Source: Auxenochlorella pyrenoidosa (taxonomy: Eukaryota; Chlorophyta; Trebouxiophyceae; Chlorellales; Chlorellaceae). From it: a DNA stretch of 10,184 nucleotides. How positions within the stretch are numbered: position 1 is the stretch's first letter; each line of letters begins with the position of its first letter. Positions 6,101-10,184 of the stretch are shown here, piece by piece. Both the position numbers and the translations under genes were made by a program. The notes below the pieces were generated by a model, which did not search any database, had not been told where the DNA came from, and saw only the letters and a program-made list of their open reading frames with translations. Where the stretch lies: assembly GCA_001430745.1 (NCBI GenBank), contig KQ482027.1, positions 429,207 through 439,390 of the forward strand, in the 5' to 3' direction.

Positions 6101-8970
6101 ATCCTTTCTTTGGGGAGGGCACATGGCCCATCTACCAGCAGGCCCAGCTGGCCGGTGTGCGCACCCGGCTGGCCTGACAGCTGGGGCTGCACAGCTAGCC
6201 TGTTTTGAGCAGGGACCCGCAACAAGAACGGGCTTGGCTTTGAGGGCGAATCACGAATGGGCATGCGTATGCTCCCCGCTGCCCCGCCCGTGACTGCAGT
6301 TGAACTGCAGCGGCGCTGAGACCCGTGTCCAGGATTGCCCCACCTACTACCCGGACAGTTTCTCCTGTGAGCAGATGCCGTGTCAGCACGCTTTTAGCAC
6401 AGCAGATTCGCTGGTAGTGGTTGCAGCCGGCAAGCCGGGCGACAAGCAAGCATGCTGGCTGGCCAGGCAGCATGCACGTGGCACACTGGCGTTGCAAGCC
6501 CCCGCCCCCACCGCCTGCAGGCCGGCATTACGAGGACATCGGCGTCGTCTGCTCCGGTGAGGCATGGGCAAAGGCCACGCTTTTTGCGATGCGGCGGCAA
6601 GCCTGTTGCGCCGCAGCGGCTCAGCCGACACCCTGCTGAGCGCTGCTCACTGATACCCTCCCCCAATGCTTCCCTGCAGACCCGCCCGCCTCCATGTACA
6701 CGGTGCGGGCCTCCCTGATGGCAGCCAGCAGCGCTGCTGCCTCCACGCTCGCGGTCCGTGCCTGCCGCAGGGCGCTCCGCTTGCGGTGCAGGCCTCGGCC
6801 CATGCTTGCTTGCCCGCTGCCTGCCTGGCCTGCCCACCTGCAGTTTGCTGGCAAGTGGGGGGGCAAGGGCACCGGCGACGGCTTGTTCAAGAGCATTCTC
6901 GGCATAACCGCCACCCGCGGGGGCGACATCCTCGTGTGCGGTGAGGCCCGGCCCGCGTGCTGCGCTGCATCGAGCCGGGCAGCGCTGCCACCGCACCATG
7001 TGCCTGTGCAACAGTTTTCAGACTGGGGCAACGCCTGCCCGCTTGCTTTGCTGCAATCCCTCCCCGCAGATGAGGGCGGGGACCGCATCCAGCGCTTCAC
7101 GTCCACCGGCACCTTTGTTTCAGCCTTTGGGGAAGGTCGGATGCTCGAACACGTGGCAATGGCTGCCAAGCCTGCACGGCAGCCGTGGCAACAAAGGAAA
7201 TCTGCCATGCCTATCCTGCGGCATGGATTAGCGTCGCTCCCCTCGCCAGGCCAGCGCATGAAGCGTGTCCCACTGTGGTGCGCTCCTTTTGCAGGCCGGC
7301 TTTCTGGTCCGGTTGCGATAGCTCAGATGGATACATCGACTGATGTCCTGGTTGCTAACGAATTGACGCAGCGCATTGAGAGGTACGCCAGCGCCAAGGC
7401 GGCCCTCGCCACCCCTGCGGGTGGCGGTCATTCATGGCATGCTCTTTCCCTTGTCATGCCAGATCAGCACTTGAAAGAGGCGCTCTACAGCGGTGGGCGA
7501 TTGCATGGGCCGCTCCGCCCTGCCCACGACGGCCGACGAAGCCCTTGCTGCCACGCCCTTCCCGCCCACACCTTGTCCGTGTCACAAGTTCCATTGCGGT
7601 TAGACACACTTTAAACCCAAACCAGCATTACTATCCTGCCGTGCTGCAGGTTTACCCTGCAAGGCCAATATGTTGGCGGGTTTAAAGCAGGCTCTGCTAC
7701 GACCAGCATCAACAACAAACTGGGGGTACTTGTACGCAGTAACACCGTCTACGTGAGCTCAAGCTAACAATCCGCGGGATTGAGGAGGGAGTGCAGTCGC
7801 GCTTGCCCCCCTGCCTGGCCCGACCCGCGCATTTGCTTGCATGCGAGCCACCTTGCCTGCCTGCGCAGCCTGCTGCACTCCAGCTCACCTGCCTGCCTGG
7901 CAGGCAGCATGCCATGAAGAGCTGCTCAGCAGGCTCTTCGCCCTCCAACCCCCTCCCTGTGTTCCAGCTTGCCGACTCTATTGCACATCGCGTCATAGCC
8001 TACGGCATTGACGGCACCTTCATACGGCAGTGGGGCATGCAGGGCACTCTGGAGGGCCAGCTCTTCAGGCCATGCGGCCTTGGCCTTGACAGCAGCAGGC
8101 AGACGCTGTACGTGAGTACCCAGTGTGGCCGGCGCTGCTGCCCTGCCCTTGGCGTTGCAGCGCTCCCTGTGTGCACTGCCCTGCACAGCTGGAACCTGCA
8201 ACGCCCTGTCCTACATCTAGCCTGCTGCGCCGCCGGCCCTCCCAAAAGGTTGCCGCATGCCTGCTTGGCTGCTGGCCCTCACCACAGCTTGCCATCATTC
8301 ATTTTGTGATGTTCTGTTACTCCGTTAATTGCAGGTCCTGGAGTGCGGCACGGACCGTGTCTCCCGCTTTGCCGCCGCCGATGGACGCTTCCTGGGCTCC
8401 TTTGGCCGCCAGCAGCTGTTCGCGAGCGGCGACATGTGCGTAGCGGAGGACGGCCGCGTCATCGTGGCGAACAAGACAAACGCGGTGGTGTTTGCAGTCA
8501 ACGGCACGTACTTGGGCAGCTTCCCTGTGTTCCAGCCGGGCGATCCCGCCGTGAACGAGTTGACAGCCATTGCCTGCAGCGTCGACGGCGGGGGCGCAGT
8601 GTTTGTGGCAGACTTCGTCCTCAACACCGTGCGCAAGTTCCTGCAGTCGGCGCAGCCCGCAGCGGCGGCAGCCAAGCAGGCCGCTGCTTCTACGGCTGTG
8701 GCGCTCGCAGCGGCCGGCACTACGGGCACAACACTGCAGGGGCGTGAGGAGCCGGCGGCGGCGGCGGGGGCAGCGGTGACAGAGGCAGCTTTGGCAGGCT
8801 TTCCAGCCGACTCCAGCATGGCACGCATGCAAGCCAGGGTGGCGGCCTTTGCTGCTCACATGTCAGCGCTGCCGCTGTCCCCAGCACAGCTGGAGCGCCT
8901 TGCGGGGATGGCTGACAGCCACGGTGCCCTTCTCGATACTTTTCAAGAGGAACTGCAAGTGCAGAGCTGA
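142..8970 (+). CDS. C1A cysteine peptidase - five SRCR domains - NHL propeller fusion protein (5' partial, 28 exons)
   Basis: Exons threaded by homology and phase: 142-341, 627-789, 994-1057, 1234-1354, 1550-1647, 1779-1862, 2012-2085, 2297-2359, 2558-2756, 3069-3141, 3299-3576, 3747-3818, 3980-4019, 4180-4346, 4563-4610, 4800-4896, 5162-5394, 5661-5730, 5953-6088, 6300-6366, 6521-6556, 6680-6753, 6844-6940, 7070-7135, 7295-7382, 7650-7752, 7968-8111, 8335-8970. Every junction keeps frame; the total is 3591 nt, 1196 residues plus stop. Domain order by residue of this partial protein: peptidase 1-243, SRCR1 244-355, SRCR2 356-472, SRCR3 473-581, SRCR4 582-691, SRCR5 692-794, linker 795-819, NHL repeats 820-1088, Ala-rich tail 1089-1196. 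Sequons (NAS, NLT, NGT, NVT, NST, NKT) occur throughout and the SRCR cysteines are complete, so I infer a secretory-pathway protein. Likely role (inference): proteolysis directed by ligand-binding modules. The weakest calls are the 1648 and 6754 donors and the AAG acceptor at 5952. A two-gene reading is unlikely: only 149 nt separate peptidase and SRCR exons, they are phase-compatible, and no stop/start pair lies between them. Confidence 0.85.
342..626 (+). other. GC-AG intron carrying a CA-rich microsatellite
   Basis: The exon ends AG and the intron begins GCAAGG, a good GC-type donor; the acceptor is CTCCAG at 621-626. Splicing joins [16 protein letters not shown], which restores the papain fold between the GC.GG motif and the Y-P-F loop. 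No GT donor gives this join. The intron carries the CA-rich tract at 511-602. Confidence 0.75.
511..602. repeat. CA/CG dinucleotide microsatellite (imperfect)
   Basis: About 90 bases of nearly unbroken alternation of C with A or G, mostly CA steps with CACG and CGCG interruptions and one AAA and one GAAC break. It lies wholly in the intron 342-626. Alternating purine-pyrimidine tracts of this sort can adopt Z-DNA, and their length varies between strains. The opposite strand reads as GT repeats and gives spurious Cys/Val/Arg reading frames. Confidence 0.9.
1355..1549 (+). other. GC-AG intron inside the peptidase active-site region
   Basis: The exon ends in the first two bases of a Trp codon (1353-1354), followed by GCGAGC. 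The acceptor CCCCAG ends at 1549, and G at 1550 completes TGG. The join gives P-Y-W-I-F-K-N-S-W-G, exactly the family pattern around the catalytic Asn. The nearest GT (1370s) puts the downstream exon out of frame. The donor is a poorer GC type (GCGAGC) than the one at 4897. Confidence 0.65.
2012..2756 (+). other. SRCR domain 1 (three exons)
   Basis: Exons 2012-2085, 2297-2359 and 2558-2756. The first reads [19 protein letters not shown] then VNGTW; the second [20 protein letters not shown]; the third has [16 protein letters not shown], then C-G-A-L and [11 protein letters not shown]. Six cysteines are present, the group A pattern, with 12 residues between the first two, as in all five SRCR copies here. 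Introns flanking the domain are phase 1. Internal introns fall right after the conserved Trp (phase 0) and after C-R-Q-L-G (phase 0). SRCR domains are extracellular disulfide-bonded protein- or ligand-binding modules; the ligand cannot be told. Confidence 0.88.
2127..2280. repeat. Imperfect tandem duplication inside an SRCR1 intron
   Basis: Copy A (2127-2208) and copy B (2209-2280) lie side by side. Both run TGCC, A-rich AATCC, GCTGCATRCATTT, ACTGCCRTGG, AACCTGC, and end CTCGCCGCTGC. Copy A is about 10 bases longer near its end. Many point differences suggest the duplication is not recent. It lies wholly in intron 2086-2296 and adds nothing to the coding sequence. Confidence 0.75.
2757..3068 (+). 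other. Intron between SRCR1 and SRCR2, 312 nt
   Basis: GTGAGC donor, TGCCGCAG acceptor, phase 1, one of the longest introns in the gene. No coding signal on either strand agrees with neighbouring domains. It holds a perfect inverted repeat at 2962-2986 and a C-rich pyrimidine stretch from about 3008 to the acceptor. Confidence 0.75.
2962..2986. repeat. Small inverted repeat (8-bp arms, 9-nt loop)
   Basis: AGCCGTGC at 2962-2969 and its reverse complement GCACGGCT at 2979-2986 frame a 9-nt loop. It sits in the intron about 80 bases before the acceptor. It could fold in the pre-mRNA, but arms this short can arise by chance in GC-rich DNA. Confidence 0.5.
3069..3576 (+). other. SRCR domain 2 (two exons), the most canonical copy
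   Basis: Exons 3069-3141 and 3299-3576. It begins [10 protein letters not shown], then [54 protein letters not shown] and [11 protein letters not shown]. Six cysteines, group A spacing. The intron interrupts the Trp codon itself (TG|G, phase 2), and the domain is flanked by phase-1 introns. Having two exons for a six-cysteine SRCR matches the usual animal group A organisation. A sequon (NGT) sits in the GEGNGTIW loop. Confidence 0.92.
3747..4610 (+). other. SRCR domain 3 (four exons)
   Basis: Exons 3747-3818, 3980-4019, 4180-4346 and 4563-4610. Reads [61 protein letters not shown], then [11 protein letters not shown]. Six cysteines; the 12-residue spacing between the first two is restored only by splicing the 40-nt exon 3980-4019, which supports it. 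Arg replaces the usual Gly after Trp. The last intron splits the fifth Cys codon (T|GC), the same place as in SRCR5, evidence of common descent of those two copies. The donor at 4020 (GTCGGC) is weak. Confidence 0.85.
4800..5394 (+). other. SRCR domain 4 (two exons, GC-AG intron between)
   Basis: Exons 4800-4896 and 5162-5394. Reads [69 protein letters not shown] and [10 protein letters not shown]. Six cysteines. Unlike copies 1, 2, 3 and 5 it has no intron at the conserved Trp; its intron comes five codons later, after C-S-R. The domain's flanking introns are phase 1. An NST sequon lies just before the conserved Trp. Confidence 0.9.
4897..5161 (+). other. GC-AG intron with consensus donor
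   Basis: The exon ends CAG and the intron begins GCAAGT, the ideal GC donor; the acceptor is CTGCAG at 5156-5161. It joins C-S-R to G-F-D-P and restores the 12-residue cysteine spacing seen in the four other SRCR copies. A GT four bases downstream (4901) would give the wrong phase and a stop in the next exon. Confidence 0.8.
5493..5508. repeat. C16 homopolymer
   Basis: Sixteen uninterrupted C residues inside the intron 5395-5660, preceded by CGCG. A run this long is prone to length variation and sequencing error, but lies outside the coding sequence so it should not affect the protein. Confidence 0.9.
5861..5894. repeat. Perfect 17-bp tandem repeat (two copies)
   Basis: TGCCGGCCTGCTTGCCC occurs twice back to back, 5861-5877 and 5878-5894, in the intron 5731-5952. 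It resembles the CCTGC/CTTGCC filler of other introns here and probably arose by slippage. Confidence 0.9.
6049..6165 (+). repeat. Tandem duplication of an SRCR5 exon end into the following intron
   Basis: Copy 1 (about 6049-6097) is the 3' end of exon 5953-6088 plus its donor. Copy 2 (about 6105-6165) follows at a 56-bp offset; 6050-6078 and 6106-6134 match at 28 of 29 bases, with G/T at the one mismatch. Copy 2 has an extra CAGCAGGCCCAG, then a similar ending with its own GT (CCGGTGTGCG). Since 56 is not a multiple of 3, reading through would lose the SRCR frame; splicing at 6089 removes copy 2. The downstream exon at 6300 joins correctly to copy 1. Confidence 0.8.
6680..6753 (+). other. 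Linker exon between SRCR5 and the NHL propeller
   Basis: This exon enters in phase 1 and leaves in phase 0, encoding [11 protein letters not shown] followed by an Ala/Ser-rich stretch of about 14 residues. The donor GTCCGT at 6754 is weak, so the 3' limit may differ. The Ala/Ser part is too polar for a membrane span. I read it as a spacer. Confidence 0.6.
6844..8643 (+). other. Six NHL-type repeats, probable six-bladed beta-propeller
   Basis: Exons 6844-6940, 7070-7135, 7295-7382, 7650-7752, 7968-8111 and the start of 8335-8970. The entry strand [13 protein letters not shown] is the classic NHL opening. Blades: (1) [20 protein letters not shown] and [16 protein letters not shown]; (2) [20 protein letters not shown] and [15 protein letters not shown]; (3) [17 protein letters not shown] and [17 protein letters not shown]; (4) [16 protein letters not shown] and [18 protein letters not shown]; (5) [18 protein letters not shown] and [13 protein letters not shown]; (6) [19 protein letters not shown] and NTVRKFL. 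Each has the hydrophobic G-x-A/V, VxVAD/N and R-x-F.x.G.F pattern. NHL propellers bind protein, RNA or small ligands, or in some families are enzymes; nothing here decides which, but linkage to SRCR argues for an extracellular partner. Confidence 0.88.
7889..7907. repeat. Inverted repeat (9-bp arms, 1-nt centre)
   Basis: CTGCCTGCC at 7889-7897 and GGCAGGCAG at 7899-7907 form a near palindrome in intron 7753-7967. It is built from the CCTGC filler common in these introns. No function is visible. Confidence 0.7.
8644..8970 (+). other. Ala-rich C-terminal tail and stop
   Basis: After the last NHL strand the same exon continues 108 residues to TGA at 8968-8970. The first half is Ala/Thr/Gly-rich ([20 protein letters not shown]) and low in complexity. 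The second half has mixed charged and hydrophobic residues ([39 protein letters not shown]) and looks amphipathic-helical. There is no ER-retention motif or hydrophobic anchor. I do not recognise the tail as a known domain. Confidence 0.8.
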
Positions 8971-9015
8971 GTTGGAGTGCAGCTGAGCCAGGATTGTTCC
9001 TGCATTGAGTTTTAT

Positions 9016-9045
9016 GTGCGGATCACCACAGTGCGGATTACCACA
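9016..9045 (+). repeat. 15-bp tandem direct repeat in the 3' UTR
   Basis: GTGCGGATCACCACA (9016-9030) is followed directly by GTGCGGATTACCACA (9031-9045), with one base difference. It lies 46-75 bases after the stop codon and could be an RNA-binding site or a simple slippage product. Confidence 0.85.
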
Positions 9046-9124
9046 GTCAAACCCACCTTTTTGTTCTGTTCATTCTTTATTTCTCACCCCCAACCTTGCC
9101 TCATACACGGTACAGAAATGATGC

Positions 9125-9129
9125 TGTAA
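9125..9129 (+). terminator. TGTAA polyadenylation signal of the fusion gene
   Basis: TGTAA is the usual chlorophyte polyadenylation signal and cleavage follows it by roughly 10-20 bases. This is the first TGTAA after the stop, 155 bases downstream. A second one at 9172-9176 could be an alternative site. Confidence 0.65.
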
Positions 9130-9171
9130 GGCATGCATCATCAGTCGGCGCGCTTAGCCGACAGGGATGCA

Positions 9172-9176
9172 TGTAA
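9172..9176 (+). terminator. Second TGTAA, possible alternative polyadenylation signal
   Basis: Lies 47 bases after the first TGTAA, inside ATGCATGTAAGC. It may be a back-up site for the same transcript. Confidence 0.4.
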
Positions 9177-9204
9177 GCTATGCTGCATCCAGCATGGCGT
9201 GTTG

Positions 9205-9209
9205 TTACA
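9205..9209 (-). terminator. TGTAA on the minus strand, possible signal for the convergent gene
   Basis: TTACA on the plus strand reads TGTAA on the minus strand, about 290 bases past the minus-strand stop at 9495. If used, the two 3' ends would nearly meet, leaving a very tight convergent arrangement. Confidence 0.4.
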
Positions 9210-9494
9210 GGTAAGGGGGGCCTGCTGTGCAAATGTGTGTATTCGGCTTACGTCTGCATGGTTCACATGCCTCTTCAGCATCCCTGTGCAGAGGCCATGC
9301 CATCACGGCAGTAAAATGGTGGTGCATGCTGCGCAATCTCCAGCATCGAATGGTGTCAGGCGGTAGCTAACGCCTATAAGGACAATATTCAGCCATGAAA
9401 TCAGTGTTCAAGTAAGTATGAGAAAAGGAATACACGGGGATAACATATAGGCATGTGCCTGCAATGCTTGGCACAGCATCTTTGGAAACAAACC

Positions 9495-10184
9495 TCACCA
9501 GCGGGAGCGCACAGAGTAGGTGGAGCATAGTTTATACGACTTGCAAGAGAGCGCCGCCAAGGATTGCTTGGCAGGACAGCGGCGCATGGGCTGCCACCCT
9601 GCTGGGCGCCATTCACAATCTGCGGCGGGGCGGTGGCCGACGAGGCGGCGGTCCCCTGGGCGGTGGCCGGCGGGGCGGCGGCTTGCTGGCTTTGCTAGGA
9701 GGCGGCGGCTTCCTGGGCGGAGAGGGGCGTGGTGGCGGCCGCGGAGGGGAGGGTCGCGGCGGGCGCGGAGACGGCAGGCGTGGCGGGGAGGGGTGCGGGG
9801 GTCGTGGGGTAGGCGGCTTGGGTGGCAGAGGGGGTGGCGGGCGGGGCGGAAAGGGTCGCTGAGGTGACGGCGAAGGCGGGCGGGGAGGGGAGGGCCTGGG
9901 CGACGATGGGGGGGACGGTGGCAGCGGCGGAGGGGGCCGCAACGGGGGCCGCGGCTTGGGCGGTTTGGGGGCGGGCCGGGAGGGAGGGGCGGTGCGGGGG
10001 GCCTTGGGGGCGCGGGAGGCAGGGCCCCAGGGTACACTCGGTCCATTGTCAGCTGTGCCAGGCTGTACACCGCCAGGCGGGAGGCAAGGTACGGCAGGTC
10101 GGCGCTGCCGTTGGCTTGCAGCCAGGCCAGGCAGGGCCGCACGTAGTCGGCGATGCCCTCGTGCCAGGAGTAGGCGATGTTCAT
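9495..10184 (-). CDS. Probable proline-rich protein, partial, frame uncertain after about 10035
   Basis: Read on the minus strand from the window edge, the frame opens with ATG at 10184-10182 (which may be internal) and gives MNIAYSWHEGIADYVRPC, then LAWLQANGSADLPYL and LASRLAVYSLAQLTMDRVYP. This is a normal mixed composition that I do not recognise. It runs straight into a proline-rich tract (ALPPAPPRPPAPPLPPGPPP). The same frame stays open to 9495, but below about 9945 it becomes Arg/His/Pro-rich. The frame one step over instead gives regular P-P-S-P-P / S-P-R-P units ending at TGA 9613-9615, typical of green algal hydroxyproline-rich wall proteins. The third frame is Ala/Thr/Pro-rich to a TAG near 9690. 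A small intron, an assembly error in this C-rich tract, or a real long frame could each explain it. No good GTGAG-type donor is visible. I infer an extracellular-matrix-type protein at low to moderate confidence. Confidence 0.4.
   Translation of the reverse strand: MNIAYSWHEGIADYVRPCLAWLQANGSADLPYLASRLAVYSLAQLTMDRVYPGALPPAPPRPPAPPLPPGPPPNRPSRGPRCGPLRRCHRPPHRRPGPPLPARLRRHLSDPFRPARHPLCHPSRLPHDPRTPPRHACRLRARRDPPLRGRHHAPLRPGSRRLLAKPASRRPAGHRPGDRRLVGHRPAADCEWRPAGWQPMRRCPAKQSLAALSCKSYKLCSTYSVRSRW
9605..10025 (+). repeat. G-rich low-complexity tract (plus strand), G-quadruplex-prone
   Basis: About 420 bases of the plus strand are dominated by GGCGG, GGGG and GGTGGC units with little T and A. Many sets of four nearby G-runs could fold into quadruplexes on the plus (template) strand. 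The complementary strand encodes the proline-rich tract. Such sequence is error-prone to assemble, which matters for the frame question. Confidence 0.75.

Larger units (their letters stand above)
5661..6556 (+). other. SRCR domain 5 (four exons)
   Basis: Exons 5661-5730, 5953-6088, 6300-6366 and 6521-6556. Reads [68 protein letters not shown] and, across the last intron, [11 protein letters not shown]. Six cysteines. Introns interrupt the Trp codon (TG|G, phase 2) and the fifth Cys codon (T|GC, phase 1), as in SRCR2 and SRCR3 respectively. The acceptor at 5952 is AAG rather than CAG. The intron 6089-6299 contains a degraded copy of the preceding exon end. Confidence 0.87.
8971..9494. other. 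Convergent intergenic region and 3' UTRs
   Basis: This region has lower GC than the rest and no frame with domain-like content. It holds the plus gene's 3' UTR, a short tandem repeat, TGTAA signals on both strands, and a C/T-rich stretch near 9060-9100. Two sequences resemble perfect plus donors (CAG|GTAAGG at 9212 and GTAAGTATG at 9412), but no matching exon or acceptor is evident. Confidence 0.6.

Noticed and set aside
9373..9420. TATA-like CCTATAAGG, then ATG at 9395 and a perfect donor-like GTAAGTATG
   Set aside because: The frame from the ATG is only six codons before TAA, and no downstream plus-strand exon or acceptor with coding content follows.
9455..9862. Plus-strand Gly/Arg-rich frame resembling an RGG protein
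   Set aside because: The Gly/Arg repeats are the complement of the C-rich proline tract, and the first 50 codons have no recognisable content. The minus reading joins to a normal-looking protein segment, so it is preferred, though not proven.
1..10184. Transposon, CRISPR array, tRNA or rRNA gene
   Set aside because: No transposase or reverse-transcriptase motifs, long terminal repeats, regularly spaced repeats, or tRNA/rRNA-like conserved sequence were seen on either strand.

Overview
This window looks like nuclear DNA of a green alga, most likely a chlorophyte of the Chlorella/trebouxiophyte or volvocine type. The reasons are strong GC-richness by eye, third codon positions that are mostly G or C, many short introns with GTGAG-type donors and CTGCAG-type acceptors, CTGC/CCTG-rich intron filler, TGTAA polyadenylation signals, and SRCR domains. 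The lineage is inferred; no marker gene is present.

Positions 142-8970 on the plus strand hold one large gene whose 5' end lies outside the window. Following domain homology and splice phase, I could thread 28 exons without a stop or a phase conflict. They add up to 3591 nt, that is 1196 residues plus TGA at 8968-8970. The protein reads, in order: a papain-type (C1A) cysteine peptidase with catalytic Cys, His and Asn all present (142-1862); five six-cysteine SRCR domains (2012-6556); a short Ala/Ser linker (6680-6753); six NHL-type repeats that should form a six-bladed beta-propeller (6844-8643); and an Ala-rich, probably helical tail (8644-8970). It has many N-glycosylation sequons and no obvious transmembrane segment, which fits a secreted or lumenal protein. 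The likely logic is a protease tethered to two kinds of binding module (SRCR and NHL propeller). I know of no described family with this order, and it is the main candidate for an undescribed system here.

The gene structure is informative too. All six junctions flanking the SRCR modules are phase-1 introns, the class expected for duplicated or shuffled modules. Three of 27 introns are GC-AG. Introns within the SRCR domains fall at nearly the same place (the conserved Trp before G-T-V/I-C) but in different phases. Several introns carry local tandem duplications, including a copy of the 3' end of an SRCR exon.

Positions 8971-9494 hold the 3' UTR, with TGTAA signals on both strands, and no supportable gene. 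From 10184 down to about 9495 on the minus strand there is a probable second, convergent gene, running off the window edge: a normal-looking segment of about 50 residues followed by a very C-rich, proline-rich low-complexity tract. Its frame after about 10035 is ambiguous because all three minus frames are largely open.
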